Source: Linderina pennispora
Lineage: Eukaryota > Kickxellomycota > Kickxellomycetes > Kickxellales > Kickxellaceae
Direction of reading: 5' to 3'
Assembly (NCBI RefSeq): GCF_002104995.1
Contig: NW_024468257.1
Span: forward strand, 682,001 to 746,000
DNA: 64,000 nucleotides
Position 1 is the stretch's first letter; each line of letters begins with the position of its first letter. The notes below the pieces were generated by a model. That model did no database searches. It was not told the origin of the DNA and saw only the letters and a program-made list of their open reading frames with translations. This document shows positions 1 through 10,196 of the stretch, piece after piece. Position numbers and translations under genes: made by a program.

Positions 1-317
1 CACATGAAAGCCAAGCTGAAAACAGGGACCACCACTACAAACTGGTGCCAACATTGCGACAAAGATCCGTGCATAGCAGAGGTAGGTCTTGCATTTTGGT
101 TCCCGAATTACAAAATCGCACACGCCTCTCCACTGGCCAGAAGATAGCGAGACATGTGTGGGAATACCCCATGCCGCAGCTGCCTCCTATTCGGCGAATT
201 GGACTTGGAGTGGAAATAAGGAAATGATCTGTTGATATACTGTGGCCAATTTGGAATTGCATTCAATGTTGACATATGCCAATGGAGCTAGGAACACAGG
301 TTAATTAATGAGCAGGC
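1..317. other. no gene recognised at left edge
   Basis: No convincing coding region. A minus-strand open frame at 35..262 carries the short string CGMGYS, also seen in the small gene near 16.8 kb, but nothing else supports a gene. The stretch lies downstream of the glucoamylase stop codon and may hold its 3' flank. Confidence 0.5.
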
Positions 318-1825
318 TTAGTTGCCATACACAATCCGCGATGCAGCTGTACGGTGATGTGCTGCGGAAGTATGTGCCTCGAACGACCAGATCAGATTCG
401 GAGCGCCAGTTGGGGTCCCCTCGCCGCACAGCCATTGCTCGGTCATCAATCCCGATGCATCCGTATGGTGGGCAACCTGTACCATATAACGGTCGCCTGA
501 CAGTATGGTGTTGGCCAGGAGCCCACCAAATGTGTCAGAGTCACTGGTATGCGTGGCACCAACCTCGTACGCATTGGTAAACGCGATTCCATAAAATTCC
601 TTCATCTGATTGAAGAATGTCCCTGTCGCCTTGGTGATGGTAACCTTGCCGGCTGTGGACCAGGTTTCAACCAGGCGGTAGTGGTAGTCCGCCATACCTG
701 AGGTGATCAGCGACCACGGGTTTCCTTGTTGTCCAGAGTTGTAGCCATTGTGTGCGTCCTTGGGGTAGCGGCCAAGCGCAACAGCAATTGGCATTGTAGC
801 AGAGCTGGCTGTCGCCTCAGTATCAGTGTTGATCGGGTACAGCGGCTTGAACGCGTTAGTCTTGGCGACAACTGAAGCTAGCATCTGGTCAGAGTCGACA
901 ATGTAGAATCCATCACCCAAGGAAGCATGTAGCGCAGCCAGAAGCACTTGTGAATCAATATTGGCCGGTTTGTTGACACCCCCGTTGCTGTTGATGGTTG
1001 GCAAGATCAGGTTCTTGTCGTTGTTCCAGAAACTGGTCATATTGCCAGTGATAGGCACAGCCTGGGATTCGTACATGGAGGCAGTGCCAGTGTCGCCCAT
1101 TTGAGCCGCAAACTGCGCGCCCTCAATCATGGCACGGCGCTGGATCATGCATGTGTAGAAGTGGTTACCACGGATCTCTTCCCAGATGCCGCACCCGTTG
1201 TTGTCGGCATTCCAGCTGCTTGCGATATACTCAAGATCACCCTTGATAACCGACTCAGATGGGTCCTTGCCATCATAGTACTGCGACACGTCCTTGCTGT
1301 GCTCGATGAGCCAGCGAGCGTAGCTAATTAGCGAGATGGCGCGGATCGCCGCACCATCGCGCTGCGGGTTGCACCAGGCTCCAGTGAACGCTGAGCCATC
1401 CATCATGAATTTTGCAGTGCCGATTCCTGACGGACTCTCGATGGTCTGGATGCTGCGGCTACAATTGGCATAGTCGGCGAGTTTCTTGCTATACACCTCA
1501 GACCCTGACGCGTCAGATGTTCCGTTGAGCCAGGTGGAGATCTCCAAGAGGGTGGTACCGGCATCATGGGTCCAGTGGTAGTAGTAGTCTGGGTTGCTCT
1601 TGCTGGGCGCGGCGCCAACAGCCCCAGGTGAAGCACCTTCAGGCGAGATGTTGGCCAAAAATTGCTAGTAGCTGTACTGGTCTACTTAGATACTCAGTCA
1701 ACCAAGGCAGTGTTGTAGTCAGGAGGGATTGCAGCCCACTTGGCAGACTGGAAGGTGCTGGCAAGAGAGCCTGTAGCCAGAGAAGAGAGTGCCAGCAGCG
1801 AAGTAAACGAAAATGATACCTTCAT
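318..1825 (-). CDS. secreted glucoamylase (GH15)
   Basis: Glucan 1,4-alpha-glucosidase of family GH15, which releases glucose from the ends of starch or glycogen outside the cell. The ATG at 1825 begins a classic signal peptide (MKVSFSFTSLLALSSLATGS). The mature part carries the family blocks NPDYYYHWTHDAG, GCGIWEEIRGNHFYT (general-acid Glu in WEE) and a C-terminal LMTEQW...GTPTGAPNLIWSFEA block with the second catalytic Glu. The reading frame closes just after the first 41 codons. A 38-nt intron (about 1665..1702, donor GTTGAC, acceptor CTAG) restores an unbroken protein of about 489 residues ending in a TAA-free exon 2. No starch-binding domain is visible after the catalytic domain. The small intron and weak donor make the exact junction inferred; the family call is firm. 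Confidence 0.92.
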
Positions 1826-2809
1826 GGTTGGAGAATCGGCTTGGGGTATCAAGGTCAATAAGAAGATTGGTGCTTCGTCTTGCAATGTGGTCTTATGTGA
1901 GTCTTTTAGCATGGTTGTCTTGCTTTTATATGTAATTTTAGCTTGAGGCATCGATGGGCTGCTGTAAGGCCAACCATAGCAACTACTTCGGTACAATGTG
2001 ACATCCACCTTTACATCAACCTTAGACACAATACTATTTATGGAGTGAATGCTTTGGATCCTGCTAAATGACATCCGCATATGTACTATGACATCCATAC
2101 TGAAGAATACAAACTAGGAAATGCTGTTCTCTGTTGAATACTGAGCTGGCAAGCCTTGAGCGTAGAAGAAACCCAGACCGCTTGGCGTGGCGTGTGATCG
2201 CTTTCGAATTGGCCCCTATTTTCAGCAGAGGCGAGCTTGGTTGCAACACAGGCAATATCAAATTTTTATCTATATCACTAGGTCTGCATCTGCATATGTT
2301 CATTTAGGAAATCGCTGTTTGAGGGACAGTAGTTGGATCTAATGGACAGCCAGCCTTGTCGATGCACACGACATTAGGGATTGGCGCCAGAGACATATCA
2401 CAAGATCAGACGAACCTCGTGTGCGGCCAAGGTGGCAAAAGCACTCATTATGTGGCCACCATGATCTCGGGACCTCATGCTGTTGCAGGACTTTTGTGGC
2501 TCCACCGGTGGATGATCCATCCCTCATCCTCACAAATGCATTCATGTAGATTGCTATGGTCACCGTGTCACCTTTCGGTGGCATTGGCAAGCATGGATAC
2601 GCCTGAGGCTGTCTGCAAGCAAATTCACAAACCTATCACGAGACATACTGCAGTGTGAGGGGATTTGAACGCAAGCGAATACAGCAAAGCTACTGCTAAT
2701 GCGCCTGAGTACCATACTATCATAGATCACACATCGAGATATTCATGTTGGGAAGCTGAGGTGCCAGGGCTGGCCATCAGTGCGCAATGCATACTCTTAA
2801 TACTTCGTA
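1826..2809. other. intergenic region between divergent genes
   Basis: About 980 bases between the divergently transcribed glucoamylase and SWAP-type genes. It should hold both promoters. A tRNA-B-box-like string and a weak subtilase-like translation were seen around 2.4-2.7 kb, but neither holds up (see rejected items). Confidence 0.5.
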
Positions 2810-4045
2810 ATGGACTCCCACCGCATTAGACAGCAAAAGCGAAAAGAGTGGCTGGCACTGAAACGAGAGCGCTATGGCAAGGGTTTTCTGGCCAGCACTG
2901 ATGACGAGCCGGACAGCACGCCGATAGTGTTTGGCTACGGAGCACGGATATTCGAACAGGCAGAGCGGTCGGACAGAGCAGACTTGATTCAGCTAGCCGA
3001 GACCAATACGCTGGTAGACCGTTATGACATCAGATATCTTATTGACATGAACTCTATTCGCCGAAACGAGGATACTGGCACTGTTGTCGCTGATCCTGAA
3101 ATGGATGCACGCCGGTTTAAATCGCTGGAGACGGAGGAGAACGAGCGGTGCATATTTTACATGGACAGTCCAGAAAGACAGGCATACATTCGCCAAATCA
3201 GCGAGCCTGATTCTGAAGACGCCAGCGAAGCAAGTGGTACAGCACTTCAGTATGACGTGGAGGGGAAGCCAGTTGCTCCCGCTGTGTCTGCCTTGCAGCT
3301 CAACCACCTCGACGAAGCCAATACCGACCCGCCATTCTGCCCTTCATTTTCCCTGTCCGATGGAATGGCAGCGCCTAAATCGCAGCGCCACTTTGAAATC
3401 ATCGAGCGTACAGCCCGGTTCATCTCCAGCCAGCCTGCAGACCGTTCCAACCAAATGGAGCTCACGATCCAGGGCAAGCAGGGCAACAACAGCGACTTCT
3501 ACTTTTTGAATAGGGACGACTCGCTTTACCCGTTCTACAAGCATATCAGGTGGCTCATGCAGGCCGGCCTGTACGGGTACAATGACGAGTCTGATTCGGG
3601 CTCACAATCTGCAGACGACTCTAAACACGACCCAGAGTCTGGATCAGAGGAGCCCAGCCCGGATGGTGACGACAAGCACGCAAACGGCGAAGCAGCAGTG
3701 CCAATCCAGGTTCCCGATGACATCATGGTGCCTGACGGCAATGCCAGGGCGGTTATCGACAAGGTAGCAAAGCTGGTTTCCCAGTCTGCCGATCCACCAA
3801 AGCTCGAGACTAAGCTGCGAGTGGAGAAGGCAACGTCGATGGCCATGTACTCGTTTCTGTCACCGTTCGACAAGTGCAACGCGTACTATGTGTTCCGGCG
3901 CGACTGCTTTGCCAGGGGCGTGCAGGTCGAGGATATAGTGTGCGTCCCCGCAGAGCCTGTTATGGACGACAATGAGAGCAAGATGGCAAAGCGAAGGCGG
4001 CTGGCGAAGGAGTTTTTGAATCGCAAGAAGCAGCGGCCGGTGTAG
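2810..4045 (+). CDS. SWAP/SURP-domain splicing regulator
   Basis: A 411-residue intronless protein of the suppressor-of-white-apricot family, predicted to act in the nucleus in pre-mRNA splicing. Residues about 35-140 match the N-terminal DRY_EERY region (FGYGARIFEQAER, then VDRYDIRYLID). A first SURP module lies at about 190-256 (HFEIIERTARFIS...DSLYPFYKHIRWLMQAGLYGY). A second, more divergent SURP-like helix pair is at about 315-375, ending in FDKCNAYYVFRRDCF. An acidic Ser/Asp-rich linker separates them, and the C terminus is basic (KRRRLAKEFLNRKKQRP). No RS repeats are seen. The start codon is the first ATG after the promoter gap and begins the conserved basic helix HRIRQQKRKEWLALKRERYGKG. 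Confidence 0.88.
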   Translation: MDSHRIRQQKRKEWLALKRERYGKGFLASTDDEPDSTPIVFGYGARIFEQAERSDRADLIQLAETNTLVDRYDIRYLIDMNSIRRNEDTGTVVADPEMDARRFKSLETEENERCIFYMDSPERQAYIRQISEPDSEDASEASGTALQYDVEGKPVAPAVSALQLNHLDEANTDPPFCPSFSLSDGMAAPKSQRHFEIIERTARFISSQPADRSNQMELTIQGKQGNNSDFYFLNRDDSLYPFYKHIRWLMQAGLYGYNDESDSGSQSADDSKHDPESGSEEPSPDGDDKHANGEAAVPIQVPDDIMVPDGNARAVIDKVAKLVSQSADPPKLETKLRVEKATSMAMYSFLSPFDKCNAYYVFRRDCFARGVQVEDIVCVPAEPVMDDNESKMAKRRRLAKEFLNRKKQRPV

Positions 4046-4251
4046 TACGCGTTGGCTTGCAGCATCATAATGCTGAAGCTGGGTTTGAAGATCTTCCGGC
4101 TTGGCCCAATCATGTGAGCCACGAGTTCTGATGAAAACAGTTAGATATTTTCTCAGTGTAGCGCTTGCACGACTTTTTCCCCACTTTACTTCAAAACGCC
4201 TTCCTTTTTATACTTGTAAATTCCGCCCCCAATTCCCTCTTTGAAAAGAGA

Positions 4252-5348
4252 ATGAACGAGGAGGACCCAACGTAAGTGCCAGTCGGCGACGGTGCAGTAG
4301 CAGAAGGCGCCAGACAGCCATAGACTAACAGAAAAGGGGCTGTATTTGTAGTACTTTTGCATCGCCAGAAGAGGAAATCGCGTACTGGCGCAACCAGACG
4401 CTTAACCTGCGCGAGGACCTGGCCAACAAAGAATACGAACTGGAGGACTTCCAGGTGCAATCCGCTGAGCTGGAAGGGGAATTGGAGTCAGAAATCGAGC
4501 GGCTGGAGGCAATTAACCGCGAGCTACGCACAAAGAATGAGCGGTACAAGTTTGACATTGACGAGCTGAAGGACAAGTACCAGAAGGCGCAGCTGAAGGC
4601 GGGTGAGGACCTGGCATCGATCGAACGGGAGCTGCAGTTTGTGCGGTCGCAGCAGGAGTACTACAAGAGCCGTACGCGCGAGCTGGAGCAGGACAACGAC
4701 GACCTGGAGCGCAACGAGCGGGCAGCCAAATCGTCGCTGACAGACATGGAGTTCCGGCTGAGCCGCGCGGTGGAGGAGAACTCGCACCTACTGTCCGAGG
4801 TGCAGACAAAGAAGATCCTGGTCGACGAGGTCCAGCGGCTGAAGGACGAGCTGAAGGATCTGAATCTGGAGCTGAACGTGGTGCGGAGCCGCAACAGCCG
4901 CGTGGTGCCACAGAACTCGGGGCTGTCAAAGTCATCAGCGAACATCGACGCTGGCAACGGCGAGAACCCAGCGCGCATGGTGCACGACATTATGTCGCGC
5001 GTCAAGGATCTCGAATCGCGCCTCGCTGGAGCTCGCACAAAGGTCACACCGCTGATCGGCTCGTCGGGCAAGTATGCCACGGTCCACGCCCGCCTGGCCC
5101 GCAACAGAACCATTGCCAGCCCAAAGTCGCTTGCCGGCTCGCACCACGCCGACTCGCTGCAGCGGCCCACCAACCTGCGCTCGCTGGTGTCGGGCGAGGG
5201 CCGCGGCGTCGATATGCACCAGCCGTCAACTGTCGGCAGCACCCTGGTCGAGCAGCGGCTGGCCAAGTCGCGCCTAGCACGCAGCGAGATGCAGCAGCGC
5301 ATGGCCCGGTCGGAACTGCATACTGTACCCCAACGGCGGCAGGCTTGA
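4252..5348 (+). CDS. nudE: NudE/Ndel1 dynein regulator
   Basis: Coiled-coil dynein adaptor that binds LIS1/NudF and dynein and supports nuclear migration and microtubule motor function. Structure: a 20-nt first exon (4252..4271, MNEEDPT), a GTAAGT donor, an 80-nt intron with a GACTAAC branch site, a TAG acceptor, and exon 2 (4352..5348). The product is about 338 residues. Exon 2 opens with FASPEEEIAYWRNQTLNLRE, the conserved NudE start, followed by about 170 residues of heptad-rich coil (LEGELESEIERLEAINREL onward) that covers the LIS1-binding region. A basic, Ser/Arg-rich tail of about 130 residues follows. The first exon is inferred from splice signals and from the family's typical N terminus. 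Confidence 0.88.
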
Positions 5349-5690
5349 GGAGCAAAATTTTTCTTTGCAATTGTACTAGCCCTCACCTATCTGCCCACGT
5401 CAATAGTCCTTTTTTCACATTTCGCCTTTTATGTTTACCCTCATGTCCAAGCCCTCACGCTTTACATCATCCCGATTGCCCCATACGCCTGCAGGCTTTG
5501 GTGTCGTTTCTGGATCATTGATTTTCTCCTCCAGCCCGCAGGCACGGAGCACCGCAGCGAGACACCCACAAGGGCTGCATTCTTCATTGGCTGATGTGGC
5601 CCCAGCCAACCGGCCAGTCGGCCCTTGAATCCCCTTCGTACACTGTCACTTTGCTTGTAAACTTCCAATACCACTATAAACCTCCTATCC

Positions 5691-6311
5691 ATGGACTCAC
5701 ATAGCGCCGCTATCGACTCGCTGCCGTACATTGACAAGGAGTATGACGACCCCTCCATGCGCGACCAGGTCAGCTCGCTGATCCAAAAAGAAATGGGCCG
5801 CATGTCGCCTCCTCTGCTGCCCAAATCCACCACACTCTTCAAGAACAACGACCTTCTGCGCAAAGAGTATGAGCGCGTGCGTGCTGGAAAGCCCCTGCCG
5901 GAATTTGACATTGAGCGGTACAAACTGGAAGCACCTGAGGATTCCGACAGCGTTGGCATATGGAGATCTGCGGCGGAGAATGCCGCGGCTCAACTTGAGC
6001 ACCAGAACATCCGTCTGGTAAACCTGGAGTTGCTGCAGCAGTTTGGCGCGAATTCGTGGAAGCTGAGCAATTACCAGAAGGAGGGGCTGCTGAGGAATAT
6101 CGAGAAGGCGACAGACCGGCACCGGGATGAAGGCATAAATGTCAACAAGGCACGGAAATATGAGCAAACAGAGGCAGGGATCAGGCTCAGGGATATCGAG
6201 GAGAGGTGGACAGAGGGCGTGAAAAAATGCATCGAGATACAGGTCGCCAGCAGTGAACTAAAGGGCGAAATTGCACAGCTGGAAGCAGAGCTAGCAAGAA
6301 GATCTCAATAG
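5691..6311 (+). CDS. pre-mRNA-splicing factor SPF27 (BCAS2)
   Basis: A 206-residue protein of the BCAS2/SPF27 family, a core subunit of the Prp19/NineTeen complex that activates the spliceosome. The N terminus has the family signature (AIDSLPYIDKEYDDPSMRDQV followed by SLIQKEM). The centre holds the conserved YKLEAP segment, and the C-terminal half is a long coiled coil (ENAAAQLEHQNIRLVNLELLQQ and after) that in the family packs against CDC5L and PRP19. Length and domain order match the family. It is intronless. It lies 340 bases downstream of nudE on the same strand, with its own upstream region. Confidence 0.92.
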   Translation: MDSHSAAIDSLPYIDKEYDDPSMRDQVSSLIQKEMGRMSPPLLPKSTTLFKNNDLLRKEYERVRAGKPLPEFDIERYKLEAPEDSDSVGIWRSAAENAAAQLEHQNIRLVNLELLQQFGANSWKLSNYQKEGLLRNIEKATDRHRDEGINVNKARKYEQTEAGIRLRDIEERWTEGVKKCIEIQVASSELKGEIAQLEAELARRSQ

Positions 6312-6865
6312 CTGTTGTACTGAGTAGAATCGACTCTGGTGCTTGTAGGAAGCCATTAAATAATCCGCAGTCTTTACCTGATTCACGCTGCTTGGAAAGG
6401 CTTTAGAATTGGATATCATGTGAAGAGAATGTCATCACTGAACCCCCCGTCCCTGCCTTTCTAGACCACTCACGAAGGGAGCAAATTCTGGTACTGGTAC
6501 CAGTGTCCATGCGCTCAGATATTGGCTTCCAGTTTCTTAAATTGACTTTTGAGTTCTACTCATTAACACAACTGGGCCTGGCACGCAAATGACTGTTTCT
6601 TCGTTTCATTCTAGCTATCTTTATTTACGCTCTAGTTCACAAGATATAGAGCGGGTGGTTTGAATTAACTGTTGGCAGACAAGGTCCCTGCCTCTCACAC
6701 GTAGACGTAGACGTAGACGCTTGATCTCAAGCGTAAAACTATATATACAACTACCTCAGCATCATACAGTTTGCATCGTATAAAACGCGAGTTTTACGAC
6801 AAACTGCGCAAGTATCATGCACTGTGGAATGTAAATGTTTCAACATATGCCATTTGCTAACAATC
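6312..6865. other. intergenic between convergent genes
   Basis: Tail-to-tail gap between SPF27 and UTP23. It holds AT-rich sequence and three tandem copies of GTAGAC (6701..6718). No coding or RNA gene was recognised. Confidence 0.6.
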
Positions 6866-7810
6866 CTACTCAGCCTTATCAGCCTTCTTCTTGTGTGTGC
6901 GAATGCGCTTGCGCTTGCGCTTCTGGTTCTCGTTTCCACCTGTGGCTGCTGCTGTGTTGCTGATGTCTTTTTCATCCGGCCGCGCACGCTTTGAGCCAGC
7001 TGTCGGCTGCCCACTCTGCTTTTTGGGCTGCGACTGGACCGCATCCTTTTTGGCCGGTCCAGCCTTGGTCTTGGGTTCCTTTGTGGTACCTGTAGGCTGG
7101 ACGTCGTTCAAAGTGCCTTCCTTAATAGCCCTCTTCTTGTTCCTCCACTCTTCCTTCTTTTTGGCCTTGGCCTCCTCCGCCTTCTTCTTGGCCAGCGCCT
7201 CCTTTGCCAGCGCCGACGGCGGCAGCTTCTTCAGTTTGATCTGCCGGAATCTCTCCTGGCGGTCCTGCCTCTTGACTGTCTTGACCACCTTCGTCTCAAA
7301 CCGGCTTGGCTTCAGTTTCTCCTCTGTTCTCCGCTTGAGCTCATCGCGCGAAAGCTGCGTGATCGGCTCGAGGACCACCTGGCGTTGCTTGACATGCACA
7401 ATCGGCACACCAGGGATATTGCGCAGCTTATTCCGGAGTTTGATATCCTGCGTCGCAACTGCGTAGTTGTGCTCGTTCACCTTGCCCATGATTTTGCGCA
7501 CACACTCGAGGCCAGTCAGCGATAGCTCCTTGTGTGGACACCGCCGCCGCTCAAACAGCTTGATCGCAGCCAGAGCCACGATTTTATCGTCTCCGCCATT
7601 GCGGAGCTCCTTCAGCGTGCACTCGCTGACCAGCTGCTTCACAGGTCCCTGGAACACCTCGGGCAAATCCTCCTTCATCGACAATTTGCTGGCGATGCAC
7701 TCATCGATAAAGTCGGGTGTGATCAGGACCTGGTACGGCTGGCGGAACCCAAACGCCTGCTGATAAAACTGCATCGCCTTCTTGTATGCCTTGGCCCGTT
7801 TCACGCGCAT
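6866..7810 (-). CDS. UTP23: rRNA-processing protein UTP23
   Basis: Small-subunit processome factor with a PIN-like domain, needed for early cleavages of pre-rRNA and release of snR30 in the nucleolus. The ATG at 7810 gives MRVKRAKAYKKAMQFYQQAFG, matching the family start; an upstream in-frame extension is rejected because it precedes this. The domain shows FRQPYQVLITPDFIDECI, the zinc-type Cys/His set (SECTLKELR, ERRRCPHKE, GLECVRK), and VATQDIKLRNKLRNIPGVPIVHVKQ. The C-terminal 150 residues are Lys/Ala-rich with long helices and nuclear-localisation-like clusters. The product is about 314 residues. A TTTTTTCACAG string just 5' of the ATG may be a 5'-UTR intron acceptor. Confidence 0.92.
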   Translation of the reverse strand: MRVKRAKAYKKAMQFYQQAFGFRQPYQVLITPDFIDECIASKLSMKEDLPEVFQGPVKQLVSECTLKELRNGGDDKIVALAAIKLFERRRCPHKELSLTGLECVRKIMGKVNEHNYAVATQDIKLRNKLRNIPGVPIVHVKQRQVVLEPITQLSRDELKRRTEEKLKPSRFETKVVKTVKRQDRQERFRQIKLKKLPPSALAKEALAKKKAEEAKAKKKEEWRNKKRAIKEGTLNDVQPTGTTKEPKTKAGPAKKDAVQSQPKKQSGQPTAGSKRARPDEKDISNTAAATGGNENQKRKRKRIRTHKKKADKAE

Positions 7811-8198
7811 TTTGCTGCTGGAACTCTGTGAAAAAAGGGGGGGTTTGTCTGAATGAAAGTAAAGAAGAGCGCGCTGCAGCAAGTCCTGGCTGAAAAAATG
7901 ACTGGTACTAAAAATCGGCCAGAGGATCAAAAGCGGTGATCGGCCGAACTATATCAACAATATCTGCTGATCGGAATCACCGATGCTGGCAGCAGCAAGC
8001 AAACGCAGGCTTCATCGCCCACCTGGTTAAATCCGACTGCTGGTCACCCCCAGTGTCTGCTCATTAGAACCCATTACTCTGTGCTCCCTATGCTCGATCA
8101 TCACGCTCGGGGGTCGCCTCCGACCGGCGCGGAAATGCTCTTGAACTTTTGCGTCTCCTGCCTTCTTCACGTAAAATCCCCACACCGGTATCTTTATA

Positions 8199-9950
8199 AT
8201 GGCCCTTCGCACACAGACAAAGGAGCTGAGGGTGCTTGCAGCAGATGCTGGTACAAAACTGCGTCTCTTCCTCGCACGCAACTTCCGCGACATTATGCCC
8301 CTCCGCCAAGATGTGATCTCTGCGCTGCGTAAAAAGGCTGTGCATGTCAATGGGGACCTGACACTTGACACTCACATACTAAAGGAAGGCGACACAGTAC
8401 GGGTCGAGATGAGCCTGGTTGATCTCTATACCCGGAGACTACAGGTTCTGGGGACCGAGTTGAAATTCTGTGACTCTGATCTTGCCGTCGTGATGAAACC
8501 AGCAGGTGCGCGCATGTGCGATATCGGATGGGCCGTGCCAGCGACACTGCTGGTTAGCGGGGACGAAAAGTACAAGGATATCAGCACGGAGCCGTGGATC
8601 GTTGTCAATGAGATTGAGCGTGGATCACAGGGACTCGTGGTTTTGGCCAGAGATGCAAAGATCCAACAGGAGCTGGCCGAAAAAATTAATACTGGGCAGA
8701 TCACGTTCAGGTTTGGTGCACTTTGTCATGGAAAGATCGAGCAGAGCCTGGTGAATAGCGTCACCTTGCAGTCGCTGGAGGCCGCATCGGTGTCGGGTGA
8801 CAACTCTGAGGAGACTACGCCGTTGGACCTCTGGTGTGAATATAACCGTATTCCTGCTGACATCTTCAACCACGTCGAGATCCATATTGAATCGGTGACA
8901 CGCAGCCCCAATGTTGGCCACCTGACAATGATCAAAGCATCGGTGGGGCATGCTGCTCATGCAAGCCTGGTTCTGCGCCGGTACATGCATCTAATCGGAC
9001 ACCCTATCGTCGGGTCGCAGACCTATGCCCGGCCACTGGCGAACCATCGTGATAAGGGGATCCTGATGTCACTCACTGGAGTGACGCTTTCTGCTACGGA
9101 TGCACGCTATGAGCCTGTAACCATTGACGTGCCGATTCCGCAGAAGATAATGTCAGTTTGCGAACGCGAAGTCATGTTTTACGAACGTAGACAGAAGAAG
9201 GCACGAGAGGAGCTAGAACAATCCGATGTACTGCCAGCAGACGGTGCAGAACTGGCTGCCGATGGTATTCCTGCTGCGTATATCACCGGAACCAAGGACT
9301 TTTGTGGACACACATTCCGTGTCTCGAAGAACACGCTTATCCCGCGGCCCAGTACGGAGACGCTGGTTTCTGCAGCCGTTGAGTTTCTAGAGAAAGCTGC
9401 TGGTAGCCAAGCAGCTCCGCAGGTTCTGGATCTTGGGACTGGAACCGGATGCATCCTTCTGTCAATACTACTGAAGGTACCTGCAGCACGTGGTGTCGGT
9501 ATTGATATCAGCCCGGCAGCGCTTGACATTGCACAGGCGAACGTCGCACTGCATGGGCTGGCTTCACAAGCAAAAATGCTGCCAAGCGACTTTGAGTCAT
9601 TTGCAGCCGATGAGAAGGTGCTGCGACAGTCGCCATATGACTTTATAGCATGCAACCCGCCGTATATTTCGCCGCACAAGGCTGTACGCATGACGCGGAT
9701 GATCGAGCACGAGCCGCAGCTGGCACTAATTGCCGAGGACGGCGGATTCCAGGCATACAGCGCAATCCATAGATCGCTAATGGCGAACATGGAGATCCTG
9801 CAACCAGCGGGCTGCATCGGGTTTGAAATCGGCAAGGGCATGGAGCGCATCGTGCGGAACATATTCTATGACTGGACTGAGGTCGGTGCGTACAACGACA
9901 ACCAGGGATATCTGCGCGTGCTGGTCTTCCAGAGGCCAGTGTTATGCTAA
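8199..9950 (+). CDS. fusion: RluA-like pseudoenzyme + HemK/PrmC methyltransferase
   Basis: An uninterrupted 583-residue protein of two parts. Residues about 22-75 form an S4 RNA-binding fold (LRLFLARNFRDIMPLRQDVI...VHVNGDLTLDTHILKEGD). Residues about 85-330 follow the RluA pseudouridine-synthase layout (LKFCDSDLAVVMKPAG; later a GHPIVGSQTYARP block). Where active members have HRLDxxTSG, this protein reads NEIERGSQG, so the catalytic Asp is missing. Residues about 350-583 are a HemK/PrmC glutamine-N5 methyltransferase with the SAM motif VLDLGTGTGCI (about 408) and the NPPY catalytic loop (about 485), expected to methylate the GGQ of peptide-chain release factors, likely mitochondrial. The methyltransferase looks active. 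The first half may be an RNA- or ribosome-targeting module; that role is inference. Confidence 0.85.
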   Translation: MALRTQTKELRVLAADAGTKLRLFLARNFRDIMPLRQDVISALRKKAVHVNGDLTLDTHILKEGDTVRVEMSLVDLYTRRLQVLGTELKFCDSDLAVVMKPAGARMCDIGWAVPATLLVSGDEKYKDISTEPWIVVNEIERGSQGLVVLARDAKIQQELAEKINTGQITFRFGALCHGKIEQSLVNSVTLQSLEAASVSGDNSEETTPLDLWCEYNRIPADIFNHVEIHIESVTRSPNVGHLTMIKASVGHAAHASLVLRRYMHLIGHPIVGSQTYARPLANHRDKGILMSLTGVTLSATDARYEPVTIDVPIPQKIMSVCEREVMFYERRQKKAREELEQSDVLPADGAELAADGIPAAYITGTKDFCGHTFRVSKNTLIPRPSTETLVSAAVEFLEKAAGSQAAPQVLDLGTGTGCILLSILLKVPAARGVGIDISPAALDIAQANVALHGLASQAKMLPSDFESFAADEKVLRQSPYDFIACNPPYISPHKAVRMTRMIEHEPQLALIAEDGGFQAYSAIHRSLMANMEILQPAGCIGFEIGKGMERIVRNIFYDWTEVGAYNDNQGYLRVLVFQRPVLC

Positions 9951-10196
9951 GTGTATATCTTTACCTATATATAAGATTTTATAGTCTAAAAAGTGTCCGA
10001 CCGTCCGCTAGTTACCCGCAGCACTACTGTCATAAAGACATCACTTGGTGGTATTGGCTTCCGTGATTCTATGTTGCCCCGCCTAGAGGAATTTGTACAC
10101 AGCGTCAATATCATCAAAGAGCATACATACATGCTTGTATGATGGATATTACTCCATCAACTAGCTGACGATGATGCTTTTGACCCTTCAATATTT
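9951..10196. other. AT-rich gap with a 6-bp-stem hairpin
   Basis: AT-rich DNA between the HemK fusion and the Fanzor-like relic. A short inverted repeat (10126..10141, CATACA/TGTATG around a 4-base loop) lies about 55 bases upstream of the relic's open frame. No gene is seen. Confidence 0.5.

Noticed and set aside
2340-2660. Subtilase-like translation (ATMISGPHAVAGLL) on the plus strand
   Set aside because: Only one short motif resembles the Ser region of subtilases; the usual GTS core and the Asp and His regions are absent.
2640-2735. tRNA-like string on the minus strand (B-box-like GTTCAAATCC and GTGTGA/TCACAC ends)
   Set aside because: The bases flanking the T loop do not pair, and no convincing D or anticodon stem forms. 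A pseudo-tRNA or chance match is more likely.
6866-9950. Long antisense frames opposite UTP23, the HemK fusion, MAG, POL1 and others
   Set aside because: They mirror GC-biased codons of real genes and carry no motifs of their own.
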